A DNA stretch of 50,376 bases from Halobacteriales archaeon QS_3_64_16 (GTDB lineage Archaea; Halobacteriota; Halobacteria; Halobacteriales; Halococcaceae): the NCBI GenBank assembly GCA_003021705.1, contig PXRJ01000031.1, forward strand, positions 1 through 50,376, in the 5' to 3' direction. Of the stretch, positions 17,637 through 25,935 are shown piece by piece (within the stretch, counting starts at the first letter, position 1; the number at the start of each line of letters is the position of its first letter). Below the pieces are notes generated by a model, which was given only the letters and a program-made list of their open reading frames with translations, was not told the origin of the DNA and searched no databases. A program made the position numbers and the translations under genes.

Positions 17637-19586
17637 ATGGCCACCGAGCGCCCGAACGTGCTCTGTTTCGTCTGTGATCAGCTCCGCTACGATCACCTCG
17701 GCTGTACGAGCAGCGACGCGATCGAGACGCCGAACATCGACGCCTTGGCGGACTCCGGCGTCACCTTCGATCGCGCCTACGCGAATAACCCGATGTGTAT
17801 GCCCGCGCGGGCGACGCTCTTTACGGGGCAGAACCCCCACCGCCACGGCGTTCGCTCGAATGGCGTCGCGCTTCCCAAGGATATGCCGGTCCTCCCCGAA
17901 CTCCTCTCGGAGAACGGCTATCGCACCCATTCCTCGGGGAAGCTCCATCTCGGCCTCTATACGCTGCCGGCCCCCCAGCAGGTCACTCACATCGCTACCG
18001 AGCTCGCTGAACGCGCGAACTCGACCTTCGAGCGTACCCTCCGGGACGTGCTTGAGGCCGTCCTCGATCGGGTCCTAGAGGACTCGACGGGCATCGATAG
18101 CAGCGGCGAGTCGGGCGAGTCCCACGAGAACTTCTCGGGCCGTGCGGAGGGCGCGCTGACCGGCGCGCTCGAAGAGGCTCACGCGCCGAAGTGGTCGGAT
18201 ACTCCTCTCATCTTCCGGGAGATAATCGAGGAGGTCGTCGACGAGCGGCCGGTCGAGGAACTCTCCGAAGACGACTGGGAGCGCTTCGGAGCGATCCTTG
18301 AGGACCGACTGGAAGCGATGTTCGCCGAGGTCGGCGCGACTTCCTATTCGGATCTGGAGTTCGCCCCCGAGGAGTTCCCCGAGGCCCGGGAGGTCTGGGA
18401 GTCGGGCCGTATAGATAGCCTCCCCGAGCCGTACTACGGGTTCGAGACGACGGATTTCACTGGCGGACACGTCAACGAGATCTTCGGCGAGTACAAAGAG
18501 TGGCTGCGCGACGCTCGACCGGAGGACTACGAGCGCCTCGATTTCACCCATCCTGACAATCGCCGGGGCGAGACCTTCCAGGTGCTTAACGAGTGGTCCC
18601 TGCCCGAGAAGGCCCACTACAACCACTGGATTAGCGACCGCTCGATCGACTTCTTCGACGAGCATTCGAGTAGCAGCGACGGGGGCGACGGGGACGACCA
18701 GCCCTTCTTCCTCTGGAACTCCTATCCCGACCCGCACAATCCCTACGCCGCGCCCGAACCCTGGGGGTCAATGTACGACCCGGCCGAGGTCGCCCCGCCG
18801 ACCCGCCGCGAGGGCGAACTCGAGAACCTACCATCGTTCTACGAAGACGTCTATGCGGGCGAGTTCTTCCAGCTTCAGGGTCTCTATACCGATCCCCAGC
18901 CCGAAGTGAACGAGGAGGAGATCCAGGAGATCATCGCCCGAACCTACGGGATGGTCAGCTACCTCGATCACGAGGTCGGCCGGGTGATCGAGGCGCTCGA
19001 AGAGCGCGGGCTGCGCGAGGACACGATCGTGGTGTTCATGTCAGATCACGGCGCGATGATGGGCGATCATTGGATGCTTCGAAAGGGCCCCTTCCAGTTC
19101 GAAGGCCTGCTGCGCGTACCGATGATCTGGAGTTGGCCTGAGAAATTCGCCGAGGGCAAACGCGTCGAGACCGTCTGTAGTCACGAGGACTTCCTGCCGA
19201 CGCTGCTCGATCTCACCGGCACGCAGTCCCCACACGCGGCCTACGACCCCGACTACCGGGAGACGCCCTCCTCGTGGGCCGGCGAGTCACTCGCCCCGCT
19301 TTTAACCGACGAAATCGAGGAGATGGATCGATCGGTCGTCGTCGAGAACGACGAGGACTACCTGGGCTTGCGCGCCCGGACGCTGGTCACGAACCAGCAC
19401 AAACTTACCGTTTACCCTGGCGAGGAGTACGGTGAGCTGTTCGATATCGCGGGCGACCCCCAGGAACTGGATAATCACTGGGATGACGACGAGTACGCCG
19501 AGACCAAAGACCGGCTCCATCGGGAGCTACTCGAACGGCTCGTCACCCAGGAGGGCGCAGTCCCCAGCCGGCGTAACGTCGCCTGA
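17637..19586 (+). CDS. Sulfatase (formylglycine-dependent, alkaline phosphatase superfamily)
   Basis: A 649-residue type I sulfatase that hydrolyses sulfate esters. The formylglycine motif CxPxR is CMPAR at C54-R58, followed by ATLFTGQNPHRHG. The N-terminal metal site is CFVCDQLR with Asp14. The second metal site is MSDHGAMMGDHWMLRKGPF at about residues 465-485. The C-terminus has the usual EDFLPTLLDLTG segment. An acidic insertion between about residues 120 and 300 is longer than in minimal sulfatases. No signal peptide is seen at the chosen ATG, so it looks cytoplasmic. No formylglycine-generating enzyme lies nearby. Substrate unknown (choline-sulfate or a sulfated sugar are possibilities only). 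It converges with the amidase gene. Confidence 0.93.
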   Translation: MATERPNVLCFVCDQLRYDHLGCTSSDAIETPNIDALADSGVTFDRAYANNPMCMPARATLFTGQNPHRHGVRSNGVALPKDMPVLPELLSENGYRTHSSGKLHLGLYTLPAPQQVTHIATELAERANSTFERTLRDVLEAVLDRVLEDSTGIDSSGESGESHENFSGRAEGALTGALEEAHAPKWSDTPLIFREIIEEVVDERPVEELSEDDWERFGAILEDRLEAMFAEVGATSYSDLEFAPEEFPEAREVWESGRIDSLPEPYYGFETTDFTGGHVNEIFGEYKEWLRDARPEDYERLDFTHPDNRRGETFQVLNEWSLPEKAHYNHWISDRSIDFFDEHSSSSDGGDGDDQPFFLWNSYPDPHNPYAAPEPWGSMYDPAEVAPPTRREGELENLPSFYEDVYAGEFFQLQGLYTDPQPEVNEEEIQEIIARTYGMVSYLDHEVGRVIEALEERGLREDTIVVFMSDHGAMMGDHWMLRKGPFQFEGLLRVPMIWSWPEKFAEGKRVETVCSHEDFLPTLLDLTGTQSPHAAYDPDYRETPSSWAGESLAPLLTDEIEEMDRSVVVENDEDYLGLRARTLVTNQHKLTVYPGEEYGELFDIAGDPQELDNHWDDDEYAETKDRLHRELLERLVTQEGAVPSRRNVA

Positions 19587-19626
19587 TCGACCTTCCAGGA
19601 TCGCGACTCGCCGTTCGTGTCCGCTT

Positions 19627-21069
19627 TTACCGTGGGTAGTCGTCCTGCCAGGGCTGGGCCCGCTCAAAGGCGGCGGCTGCCGCGAGCACGCGATCCTCCC
19701 GGAAGCGCGGGCCGACGATCTGGAGGCCGACCGGCAGACCCTCCTCGCTCTTCCCGGCCGGTACCGACGCGGCGGGGTGGCCGGTCATATTGAAGATCCA
19801 GGTGAGGAACCAGCCATATAGCGGGTCGATCGACTCGCCTTCGATCTCGGTCGGCCCCAGGATCGCCGAGTCGAACGGTGGCAGTGCGATCGTCGGCGTC
19901 ACCAATAAGTCGTACTCGGCGAAGGTGTCCTGAATCGCGTCGAAGACCGCGGTCCGGACGGTGTCGGCGCGCTTGTAGCCCAGCGCGCCCGTGTTCTCGC
20001 CGGCCTCGATGTGCTCGACTAATTCCGGCGTCGTCTCCACGCGGTACTCGCCGACGAGATCGATCCCCATCTCCCGGCGGAAGCCGGCGTTCGTCGCGGC
20101 CAGCCCTACCCGAAAGCCCGTCCGCCAGGCATCGAGCATCGCTTCTCGGGAGTGTTCGAACTCCGGATCGCTCGCCGCGACGTCCGCACCCGCCCCGGCG
20201 AGAGCGTCGACGGCGCTATCGACGATCTCCCGGACGTCACTACGGACCGTAAACACCCCGAGGTCGTCGCTGTAGGCGATCGCGAGGTCCTCGATACCGC
20301 GATCGACCGCCCCGGGGAAATCGGTGCCATCGTCGGGTAGACAGAGCGGGTCGCGCGGGTGAGGGTCGGCCATTACCTCGAGCATCCGCGCTGCGTCCTC
20401 GACGGTCCGAGCGAGCGGACCGTTCTGGCTGAAGGGGGTGTGGTGGATGCCGTCGGGGCGATTCTCGACGGGCACGCGCCCGAAAGAAGGCATGAGACCG
20501 ACGACGCCACAGCAGGCAGCAGGGATGCGAAGCGAGCCGCCGCCGTCGCTGCCCTGTGCGAGCGCGGCCAGTCCGTCGGCGACGGCCGCGGCGCTGCCCC
20601 CCGAGGAGCCACCGGCGGTCCGACCCGGCGCGTAGGGGGTGTGAGTCGGGCCGAAGAGGGGGTTGTCGGTCGTCCCCTTGTGGCCGAACTCGGGGGTATT
20701 GGTCTTCCCGATCACGATCGCGCCCGCTTCCCGGAGGCGCTCGAGAAGGATCGCGCTTTCCTCGGGGACGAACTCGGCGAACGCCTTCGAGCCGAAGGTC
20801 GTTCGCACGTCGGCAGTCGGGACGAGGTCCTTGATCGCGACGGGCACGCCGTGGAGCGGTCCCACTTGCTCGTCGTTCTCGATGGCGGCCTCGGCCTCGC
20901 GGGCCGCCGCTCTGGCGTCTTCTTGTACGATCGTGACGAAGGCGTTCGTGCGGTCGTTCCGTGTGTCGATCCGATCGAGGTGAGCCTCGAGGAGGTCGAC
21001 CGGCGAGTACTCGCCCGCCCGCATCTCCGCGACCTGCTCGCTCGCCGATCGGAAGGGAAGATCGGTCAT
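19627..21069 (-). CDS. Amidase signature family hydrolase
   Basis: A 480-residue amidase with the Ser-cisSer-Lys triad: Lys80 in PVAIKD, Ser155/156 in GGSSGGSAAAV, and nucleophile Ser179 in GSDGGGSLRIPAA. It could hydrolyse amides or act as a GatA-like amidotransferase subunit, but no gatB/gatC neighbours are seen, so a stand-alone amidase is more likely. ATG 21069 (MTDLPFRSASEQ) is preferred over one four codons upstream. Together with hyuAB and the sulfatase it makes this a catabolic neighbourhood. Intact. Confidence 0.93.
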   Translation of the reverse strand: MTDLPFRSASEQVAEMRAGEYSPVDLLEAHLDRIDTRNDRTNAFVTIVQEDARAAAREAEAAIENDEQVGPLHGVPVAIKDLVPTADVRTTFGSKAFAEFVPEESAILLERLREAGAIVIGKTNTPEFGHKGTTDNPLFGPTHTPYAPGRTAGGSSGGSAAAVADGLAALAQGSDGGGSLRIPAACCGVVGLMPSFGRVPVENRPDGIHHTPFSQNGPLARTVEDAARMLEVMADPHPRDPLCLPDDGTDFPGAVDRGIEDLAIAYSDDLGVFTVRSDVREIVDSAVDALAGAGADVAASDPEFEHSREAMLDAWRTGFRVGLAATNAGFRREMGIDLVGEYRVETTPELVEHIEAGENTGALGYKRADTVRTAVFDAIQDTFAEYDLLVTPTIALPPFDSAILGPTEIEGESIDPLYGWFLTWIFNMTGHPAASVPAGKSEEGLPVGLQIVGPRFREDRVLAAAAAFERAQPWQDDYPR

Positions 21070-21863
21070 GCTGCTTCCCACCGTCGCTGATCGTCATAGG
21101 GTTTCGGGAGGGGAACGCCGCGTCCTCTCACTATCGCTCACTGCCGATCGTTACCGAGCGCTACCGAGTGCTGCCGATCGATAACGATCGTCGGCGAGTT
21201 CCATTTCGTTACGAGGAGCGACGACTACCCCTCTTTCGTATCGTTTCCACCGCTCCCGACTCGCTTCCCACACCGTCCGGGCACCGCAGTCACGACGATC
21301 TCGGCGTGCAGTGAAGGGGACTCACGTTTGTCGAGTCCGTTACGAAGTCCGACCGCTCCCCCAGTAGGGTCGACTGACTCGACCCGACCAGCGTCTGTAA
21401 ACTGTTCATTCGGATAGAGTCGAACTGTCGATCGGACCGATCTTGCGAACCACCGAACGATACAGCGGTTCTCTACCGCTCCGAATTCGAACTTAGCCCA
21501 GAGTCGAAACGGTTCTATGTATACTAAACATTCAGTCTGCTACAGGGGGTCACGGTGATCCTTGCCTGAGGGTTCGCGGGACGAACACTTATAGTGACGT
21601 TGTATTGACACTACTCACACCCCTACCCTATCACCCTCGTTCGTCCCGCTCGGTTCCCTTACCGAATCGACGGTTTTTGACGTGTGAGTACCCGACGCGC
21701 CCTCGAAGTCCGATGGGGACTAGCTTCCCGGTATAGGGTTCGTTAGAACTCCGTTCTCGAATCGGCGTCGAACGTCTCCGGACCGACCCGCCTGATTCCG
21801 TCGTGGAACACCCTACGAACGCCCCTTCGAGCGGGTCCACAGGGTCTTCGCCGCACGGTTGTC
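21070..21863. other. Long intergenic region, probable site of a lost gene
   Basis: About 794 bp without a convincing gene on either strand. It contains imperfect short repeats of a CTGCCGATCG/CTACCGAG type (about 21140-21200), one copy of the 16-bp TetR-type palindrome (21522-21537), a GTTCG-N5-CGAAC inverted repeat (about 21571-21585) and a TATA-like CACTTATAGTG (about 21587-21597). The operator plus TATA, with nothing downstream, suggests that a regulated gene was once here. The minus-strand 197-codon frame reaching into 22224 is a shadow of the permease gene. Confidence 0.4.
21522..21537. promoter_or_regulatory. TetR-type operator copy 1 (orphan)
   Basis: TACTAAACATTCAGTC. It shares ACTAAnnnTTCAGT with three other copies (23709, 25492, and 25906 on the minus strand). 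It lies about 50-65 bp before a TATA-like CACTTATAGTG but no intact gene follows on the plus strand. Spacing to the DrrB-like stop rules out a role at that gene's start. Confidence 0.5.
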
Positions 21864-22634
21864 TCAGACCGCTTCGACGCGCTCGAAGAGATAGGCTCCG
21901 AGCGCGACCATCACGACCGACGAAATCACGAGCGCGACGAAATCGACGAGCAGCGGAAAGCTCGACGAGCCGACCAGCGCGGCTCTGAGCCCATCGACAC
22001 CGTAGGTAAGCGGGTTCGCGAGCGCGAGGTACTGCACGGCGACGGGAAGTCCCTCGATCGGGTAGATCGCCCCCGAGAGGAAAAACAGCGGGAAGATAAT
22101 GAACTGGACGATGAGCGAGAAGCCCTCGCTGTCGGAGAACTGGGAGGCAAGCGCGATACCGAATCCAACGAACGTGATCGCGATAAGTGCGAGAAAGATC
22201 GCCGCCAGCGGGATCGAGAGCCAACCCGCGATCTCGAAGCCAAGCGGAATCGAGAGCAGGAAGACGAGGACGGCCTGGACGATGGCCGTCGTCGATCCGC
22301 CGGCGATGCGGCCCAGTACGATGGACGTGCGGCTCACCGGTGCGACGAGGATCTCCTTGAGAAACCCCACGTCCTGATCGGAGAGGATCGCCAGACCCGC
22401 GAACGACGCCCCCAAGAGCATGGTAAAGCCCATAATACCGGGCACGAGGTACTGGAGGTAGTCGATCCCCTCGGGGAGGCCGGGGATAGCCGCCCCGCTA
22501 AAGCCAAACCCCAAAAATACCAGAAACATCAGCGGGAACACGAGCGAGCCGACGATCTGTGAGGGCGTTCGTAGAAATCGCTTGACGTCTCTGAGCCACA
22601 ACCCGTAGATCCCGAGCGGGGCGATGAGCTTCAC
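21864..22634 (-). CDS. ABC-2 type exporter permease (DrrB/daunorubicin-resistance type)
   Basis: A 256-residue membrane protein with six predicted hydrophobic segments, the first at about residues 29-47 (IVGSLVFPLMFLVFLGFGF). It has the ABC-2 family pattern including LSGAIYPIEGLP and ANPLTYGVDGLR near the C-terminus. With the preceding ATPase it would form a multidrug/lipid exporter in the cytoplasmic membrane. Its start overlaps the end of the ATPase gene by 4 bp (ATGA), so the two are coupled. Full length, intact. Substrate unknown. Confidence 0.93.
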   Translation of the reverse strand: MKLIAPLGIYGLWLRDVKRFLRTPSQIVGSLVFPLMFLVFLGFGFSGAAIPGLPEGIDYLQYLVPGIMGFTMLLGASFAGLAILSDQDVGFLKEILVAPVSRTSIVLGRIAGGSTTAIVQAVLVFLLSIPLGFEIAGWLSIPLAAIFLALIAITFVGFGIALASQFSDSEGFSLIVQFIIFPLFFLSGAIYPIEGLPVAVQYLALANPLTYGVDGLRAALVGSSSFPLLVDFVALVISSVVMVALGAYLFERVEAV

Positions 22635-23698
22635 TCCACCGCCTCCGGGGCCTCCGTCGCCTCCGTGGCCCCCGCCGCCTCGGTCGGTCGATCCGTCGCG
22701 GGGTCACTATCCGTTGCCTCCGCGTGGTCCTCCTCCCTGTCGCCTGCTTCGCGCTCGGTGATGGTACTGCCGGTGAGCGAGAGGAAGACCTTCGCGAGAC
22801 TCGGCTTCTGGAGATCGACGGACTCGATAGTCGCGCCCGCGTCGTCGGCGAGGCGAACCAGATCGGCGACACGCTGTTCGCCCTGTGCCATCGTGACCGC
22901 GACGCCGTCCTCGGTCGCGGTGTACTCGCGTACCCAGGGCTGGGCCTCGAGGCGCTCGAACAGTTCCTCTCTGCCGTCCGTGAGCCCGAGCGCGAGGACG
23001 TCGCCGCCCAGCGACGCTTTGAGTTCCGCGGGCGAGTCGATCGCGACGACCTCGCCCTGATCCATGACCGCTACCCGCTCACAGAGGAAATCCGCCTCGT
23101 CCATGTAATGGGTTGTAATGACGATGCTTACGCCCGACTCCTCGTTCAGCCGCTCGATGTACTCCCAGGTGTCCCGCCGAGTTCGGGCGTCCAGTCCCGT
23201 CGTGGGCTCGTCGAGAAAGAGCACTTCGGGTTCGTGCATCAGCCCGCGGCCGATCTCCAGGCGGCGCTGCATCCCGCCGGAGTAGCTCTCGACGGGATCG
23301 TCGGCTACCTCGGCGAGTTCGACGAGATCGAGTACCTCCGGGATGCGCTGCTCGCGTTCGGCTTTTCGGGTGCCGTACATCCGGGCATGAAAAGCGAGGT
23401 TCTCCGCGCCGGTGAGTTCCTCGTCGATCGCCGGCTCCTGGAAGACGATGCCCAAACTGTCCCTGACCGCGCCGGTCTCACTGGTGACGTCGTGGCCGTT
23501 CACCCGCGCGGTGCCCTCGGTAGGCCCGAGTAAGGTACAGAGGATGTTGATCAGCGTCGATTTCCCCGCGCCATTCGGGCCGAGCAGGCCGAACAGCTCG
23601 CCCCCTTCGACGGTAAAGGAGAGGTCCTCGATCGCGGTAGTCTCGCCGAAGCGCTTGGTCAGCCCCTCGACGGCGATCGCGTTCGTCGGTTGACTCAT
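22631..23698 (-). CDS. ABC exporter ATPase (DrrA-type)
   Basis: A 355-residue ATPase. Walker A is GPNGAGKST near residue 40, the signature is YSGGMQRRLEIG, Walker B is VLFLDEPTTGLD, and the H-loop is IVITTHYMDEAD. This is the usual DrrA/CcmA exporter type with a C-terminal regulatory domain (VADLVRLADDAGATIESVDLQKPSLAKVFLSLTG), then an acidic Ala/Thr-rich tail of about 40 residues. ATG 23698 is followed upstream by a palindromic operator (23709-23724) and a CTTATG TATA-like element. A TetR-family repressor encoded 2.2 kb away has the same palindrome at its own promoter, so derepression by a ligand is likely (inference). Confidence 0.95.
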   Translation of the reverse strand: MSQPTNAIAVEGLTKRFGETTAIEDLSFTVEGGELFGLLGPNGAGKSTLINILCTLLGPTEGTARVNGHDVTSETGAVRDSLGIVFQEPAIDEELTGAENLAFHARMYGTRKAEREQRIPEVLDLVELAEVADDPVESYSGGMQRRLEIGRGLMHEPEVLFLDEPTTGLDARTRRDTWEYIERLNEESGVSIVITTHYMDEADFLCERVAVMDQGEVVAIDSPAELKASLGGDVLALGLTDGREELFERLEAQPWVREYTATEDGVAVTMAQGEQRVADLVRLADDAGATIESVDLQKPSLAKVFLSLTGSTITEREAGDREEDHAEATDSDPATDRPTEAAGATEATEAPEAVE

Positions 23699-23708
23699 TT
23701 CTCATGCT

Positions 23709-23724
23709 GACTAACCGTTCAGTA
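23709..23724. promoter_or_regulatory. TetR-type operator copy 2, at the DrrAB-like promoter
   Basis: GACTAACCGTTCAGTA, 11-26 bp upstream of the ATPase ATG. The TATA-like CTTATG (minus strand, 23727-23732) sits just outside, so a bound repressor would cover the transcription start. Confidence 0.6.
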
Positions 23725-23823
23725 CGCATAAGTCTGTATGAGTGTCTCGGTGACGTGGCACGTCCGGTCGAACCCGGGGTTCGGAATAGTAACGATCGGG
23801 AGGAAACGACGCTCGTCGGTAGT

Positions 23824-25228
23824 TCAGGCGTCCCCAAGCAACTCGACGATACCCCGATCGCCGTCGACGCGGACCCGCTGGCCGTCGGCGATCGCCTTTG
23901 TCGCCCCGCTCACGGAGACGACGGCTGGCAGGCCGTACTCGCGGGCGACGAGCGCGCCGTGGGTGAACCGGCCGCCGACTTCGGCGACCAACCCGCCCGC
24001 CGTCGCGAACAGAGGTGTCCAGGCGGGGTCAGTCGAGGGGCAGACGAGGATCTCGCCGGCCGCCAGATCCGCTTCGGCGGGGTCGTGGACGATCCGGGCC
24101 GTGCCCTCGACCGTGCCCGAGGAAACCCCGGTGCCGCCAAGCGCGTTCGCTCCCAGGTCCGCGCGCTCGGCGCGGGGGATCTCGCCCTCGCTCGTGATCA
24201 GTGGCGGGGCCTCGGTTCGCTTCTGGCGCTCGTGGGCCCCGCGGCGTGCCCCGATATCCGGGAGCGCTCTCGAAGAGTCCTCGAGAAGGCCGAGCAGTTC
24301 CCCTTGGTGGAGATACCAGACGTCCGCGGCGCTCGTGAGAACGCCCTCGCTTACGAGGTGTTCGCCCGCTCGTTCGAGCGCTCCGTGTCACGCCGCGAAG
24401 AGATAGGCGGCCTCGTGTTTCGATTCGTCGCGCAGGTGCATGTACGGCCGGTACGTGAGCAGGAGGCGGTCGACGGGCCGGCCTCGCAATCGAGCACCTC
24501 CCCCGTCTCTTTCTCGACGCGAGCGTTGTCCGCGCTCACCTCGCCCGAGACGACCGTATCGCCCAGCCCGTAGGTCGCGTCGATCGAGGCGACCGTTCGA
24601 TTATTTGTATCCGGATCGGCAGTAAAGAGCACGCCCGCCACGTCGGCGTCGACCATCTCCTGGACGACGACGGCCATCGCGATGTCCGTGTTCGAAACGT
24701 CGTTACGAGCGCGGTAGGCGACCGCCCGATAGGTAAAGAGGCTCGCCATGCAGTCCCGAACCCGGCTAAGCACGTCGGCTTCGGTCACACCGAGAAACGT
24801 CTCGTGCTGGCCTGCAAACGACGCGCTCGGCAGATCCTCCGCGGTGGCCGACGATCGCACGGCGTGTGAGGTGTCGCTATCGGTATCGAGCGCGTCGGTG
24901 ATCGATTCCGCAACTCCTCCCTCGAACGCCCGGTCCCGGACGAGCGAGCGAACCCTCTCGGCAGTCGCCGCGAGTTCCTCGGCCTCGGCCGGATCGAGTC
25001 CGTCGAGGTCGTCGATACCCTCACGAATCTTCGGAGTGTCGGTCAGCGAGCGATACGCGTCGGTCGTAACGACGAACCCCGGCGGAACCGAGAAACCAGC
25101 TCCGAGGAGTTCGCCCAAATTCGCGCCTTTCCCGCCTGCCGCGCCAGGTCCTCGATCCGTAGTTCCTCGAACTGTCGTGTGTAGGTCATCGTCTTTCCTC
25201 TCGAGTCCTCTACTTCTCCTCGTGTCAT
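23824..25228 (-). pseudogene. PEP synthase/rifampicin-phosphotransferase-like gene, decayed
   Basis: Remnant of a three-domain ATP-grasp/PEP-utilising dikinase. From ATG 25228 the N-terminus reads MTRGEVEDSRGK... FEELRIEDLAR. A one-base deletion near 25137-25145 moves the frame to AGGKGANLGELLGAGFSVPP (ATP-grasp nucleotide loop), SSATAEDLPSASFAGQHETF, and VLFTADPDTNNR. Near 24490 the frame shifts again and a few hundred residues of the central domain appear deleted: it resumes at LLLTYRPYMHLRDESKHEA. A TGA at 24388-24390 (probably CGA originally) interrupts LFAA-stop-HGALERAGEHL. The swivelling His domain (TDPAWTPLFATAGGLVAEVGG, catalytic His in FTHGALVARE) runs to a stop at 23824. Its start overlaps the preceding small gene (TAATG). 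Relatives make PEP from pyruvate or inactivate rifamycins. Confidence 0.85.
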
Positions 25229-25474
25229 TATCGCCTCTCCATGTGGTAGTAGCCCGCGTCGGCCGGGGCCGATCGGGTAGCGACGAGCGGCGTCGTTCGA
25301 GCGGGAACCGATTCCCGTCGCGAACGCCTCGAGCGCCCCGTCCGGCACGAACAGCACCGCAGTACCGATGGCGGCGACCCAACCGATTGCGCGGGTCGAT
25401 CGGCGCGGATACAGGTGGCCGAACCCCCTCCCGAACGCGGCGAGGAGCGCGGCGAGCCACGGCCGCTTTCTCAT
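25228..25474 (-). pseudogene. Small membrane protein gene (TM2/DUF7575-like), frameshifted
   Basis: From ATG 25474 the product reads MRKRPWLAALLAAFGRGFGH LYPRR, then a hydrophobic segment IGWVAAIGTAVLFVPDG, typical of small haloarchaeal membrane proteins of the 'GLGHLYLRRW' type. After about residue 60 the frame becomes meaningless, but another frame gives SAPADAGYYHMERR and a TAA at 25228, the usual Tyr/Arg-rich ending of such proteins. A frameshift, perhaps with a short deletion, is therefore inferred. The TAA overlaps the ATG of the PEP-synthase-like gene, indicating an operon. Family assignment is by eye. Confidence 0.5.
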
Positions 25475-25491
25475 TGGATCACACTACAGTA

Positions 25492-25507
25492 GATTAAATA
25501 TTCAGTA
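25492..25507. promoter_or_regulatory. TetR-type operator copy 3, at the decayed operon
   Basis: GATTAAATATTCAGTA, 18-33 bp upstream of the ATG at 25474 and directly downstream of a TATA-like stretch on the minus strand. One mismatch (T for C) from the ACTAAnnnTTCAGT core. Confidence 0.5.
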
Positions 25508-25905
25508 AATATTTATATCTTTCGTGGACGCCGAGTCGCGATCCACGGGCGAACCAGCCGACGACTGAGAGAGGACGCGAGCGAAGCGCTGGGTGTACTT
25601 TACCCTTTGAGCTACGAAGTGCAGGTACCCACCACGCTCGCACGAACCGAGCGCGCCTCGGTCGAGACGTGTTCACGATCGACAGCCGATCGAAGAAGAG
25701 ATCGATTACCAGGGCGTCAGGTCGAACGCATCGGCGAGCAGTTCGTGTGAGCGAAGCACGTGGTCGGAGCTGACGATCCGGTTCTGTACGACGATCTCCT
25801 TGACGCCCATCTGATCCGTTGCTGGCTACAACAGCAAAACGGGTTCGAACCGGCACGTCGCCGATTCACTTCCCGGAGCAAACGAACGGAAGCTACTTCG
25901 CGCTT

Positions 25906-25921
25906 GACTGAATAATTAGTC
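25906..25921. promoter_or_regulatory. TetR-type operator copy 4, autoregulatory
   Basis: GACTGAATAATTAGTC, the most symmetrical copy (its complement reads GACTAATTATTCAGTC). It ends 14 bp before the ATG of the TetR-family gene, and the AATAATTAG within it could itself be the TATA element, so a bound regulator would block initiation. Confidence 0.6.
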
Positions 25922-25935
25922 CTACGAACTCTACT

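Larger units (their letters stand above)
25475..25935. other. Divergent control region between the decayed operon and the TetR gene
   Basis: About 460 bp, with an operator copy at each end (25492-25507, 25906-25921). A long AT-rich block (25496-25520) holds the likely TATA (ATATAAATATTTAC on the minus strand) for the leftward operon. In the middle, minus-strand 25706-25810 encodes a 34-residue frame MGVKEIVVQNRIVSSDHVLR...DAFDLTPW. Its composition looks protein-like, so it may be the remnant of a lost gene, but no family is recognised. Confidence 0.4.

Noticed and set aside
21140-21200. Possible CRISPR-like short repeats
   Set aside because: Units of about 11 nt are imperfect and not separated by unique spacers; no cas genes in the window.
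25841-25853. GGGTTCGAACCGG resembling a tRNA T-arm
   Set aside because: No acceptor stem, D-arm or anticodon arm can be built around it; the sequence is just a short palindrome.
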